Shown here one piece after another: positions 41,713 through 42,085 of a DNA stretch of 42,085 nucleotides. Where the stretch lies: NCBI GenBank assembly GCA_002505455.1, contig DAVB01000032.1:1-42085 (forward strand), written 5' to 3'. The notes under the pieces are model-generated. The model had not been told where the DNA came from, did no database searches, and saw nothing but the letters and a program-made list of their open reading frames with translations. This DNA is from Euryarchaeota archaeon UBA52 (GTDB taxonomy: Archaea; Thermoplasmatota; Poseidoniia; Poseidoniales; Thalassarchaeaceae). Position 1 is the first letter of the stretch. Every line of letters starts with the position of its first letter. The translations under genes and the position numbers were made by a program.

Positions 41713-42036
41713 ATGCCGAAATACATGTATTCAGGAAATTACACTGCGAAAGGTGCCGCTGGTCTATTGAATGACGGGGGCAAAGCAAGGGAAGAGGAGG
41801 CTGAGAAAGCCGCTGCATCCATGGGGGGCTCCCTGGAGGCATACTACTGGTGCTACGGAGACATGGACTTCATGATGATCATCAACGTGCCATCCGAGGA
41901 GATGGCGATCAAGTTCTCCCTGTACGTCGGCGCCTCCGGCGTCTTCAACGGTAAGTTAACTCCTTTGATCACTGTCGACACCATGGAGGCTGCTACAACA
42001 ACAGAACTCCCCTTCATAAGGCTCCCCGGAGAATAG
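41713..42036 (+). CDS. GYD-domain protein
   Basis: A 107-residue soluble protein. Seen: MPKYMYSGNYTAKGAAGLLN, the GYD-like YWCYGDMDFMMIINVPSEEMA where the family has FGxxD, and PLITVDTMEAA; order and length match the GYD domain (PF08734-type ferredoxin-like fold). The start ATG 41713 gives the family N-terminus MPKY; ATG 41674 would add 13 residues. Function of GYD proteins is unknown. It follows the one-TM miniprotein and may be co-transcribed with the reductase. Confidence 0.85.
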   Translation: MPKYMYSGNYTAKGAAGLLNDGGKAREEEAEKAAASMGGSLEAYYWCYGDMDFMMIINVPSEEMAIKFSLYVGASGVFNGKLTPLITVDTMEAATTTELPFIRLPGE

Positions 42037-42065
42037 TCTGCAAATGGCTCGGTGGGCAACCACAT

Positions 42066-42085
42066 TGGTAGTCCCGCCCGGATTC
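42066..42085 (-). tRNA. 3' end of a tRNA (probable tRNA-Gln), truncated by the window edge
   Basis: On the minus strand the last 20 bases end in CCA (42068-42066), preceded by discriminator A (42069), a seven-base acceptor 3' arm CGGGACT (42076-42070), a five-base T-stem half CCGGG (42081-42077) and the T-loop end GAAT. Each length fits a tRNA exactly. Acceptor CGGGACT, paired with AGTCCCG, is typical of archaeal tRNA-Gln. The rest lies beyond the window, so the anticodon cannot be read. It ends 29 bases after the GYD gene's stop. Confidence 0.65.

Noticed and set aside
1..42085. Prophage, insertion sequence, CRISPR array or toxin-antitoxin module
   Set aside because: No transposase, integrase, terminase, cas gene, repeat array or antitoxin was seen. 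The one PIN protein is in a translation operon and looks like Fcf1/Utp23 rather than VapC.

Overview
The window reads as a chromosomal stretch of a marine planktonic archaeon, most likely Candidatus Poseidoniales (Marine Group II, Thermoplasmatota). The information-processing genes are archaeal: Orc1/Cdc6, S6e, aIF2 gamma, L10e, Dph2, a DUF357 protein, an archaeal-type hypoxanthine PRTase and CCA-encoding tRNA genes. They sit among bacterial-type genes (GyrB/GyrA, SUF, LemA, CrcB, pirin, Maf) and very large secreted, membrane-anchored proteases. I see no mobile element, prophage, CRISPR array or clear pseudogene. Coding density is very high and no gene-free stretch exceeds about 190 bases.

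Layout. Positions 1-146 are an AT-rich region with four CGTTAA-core repeats, in front of an Orc/AAA-like ATPase with a C-terminal winged helix, followed by a DUF357 gene. Positions 2307-6826 (minus strand) run dph2, orc1/cdc6, rps6e, aIF2 gamma and a PIN-domain RNase, a replication/translation-initiation block. Then come pirin (+), hpt and rpl10e (-), and a minus-strand run DUF4105 membrane protein, aroA, EamA permease. A type II tRNA-Ser(GCU) separates that run from the gyrB-gyrA operon, whose leader carries a perfect 11-bp hairpin. aroD diverges from gyrB.

Positions 17998-27724 are a surface and envelope region. It has a 1365-residue HExxH metalloprotease with PKD repeats plus a small membrane partner (-), and divergently a glutaminyl cyclase, a three-TM membrane protein with a beta-sandwich-like domain, and a thymidylate-kinase-like protein with a large C-terminal extension (+). 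A DUF2085 membrane protein and an unknown membrane protein follow. Positions 27725-31792 hold sufC-sufB-sufD, a 45-residue Cys-rich miniprotein, and a divergent NifU-type scaffold gene. Maf, a 1542-residue subtilase with a transmembrane anchor and zinc-ribbon tail, an alpha/beta hydrolase, LemA and a Nudix-MBL fusion follow on the minus strand. The right end carries crcB, an aldo/keto reductase coupled to a one-TM miniprotein, a GYD-domain protein, and the 3' end of a tRNA (probably tRNA-Gln) cut by the window edge.

Themes. Genes cooperate in replication and topology (Orc1, Orc-like, GyrAB), translation (S6e, aIF2 gamma, L10e, Dph2), the shikimate pathway (AroD, AroA), Fe-S assembly (SufBCD, NifU) and heterotrophic protein degradation at the cell surface. 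Operon-leading genes tend to have a TATA-like box 20-40 bases before the start and little or no Shine-Dalgarno sequence, while several internal operon genes have strong ones (gyrA, EamA, sufC). All functional calls are from motifs read by eye; no database search was run.
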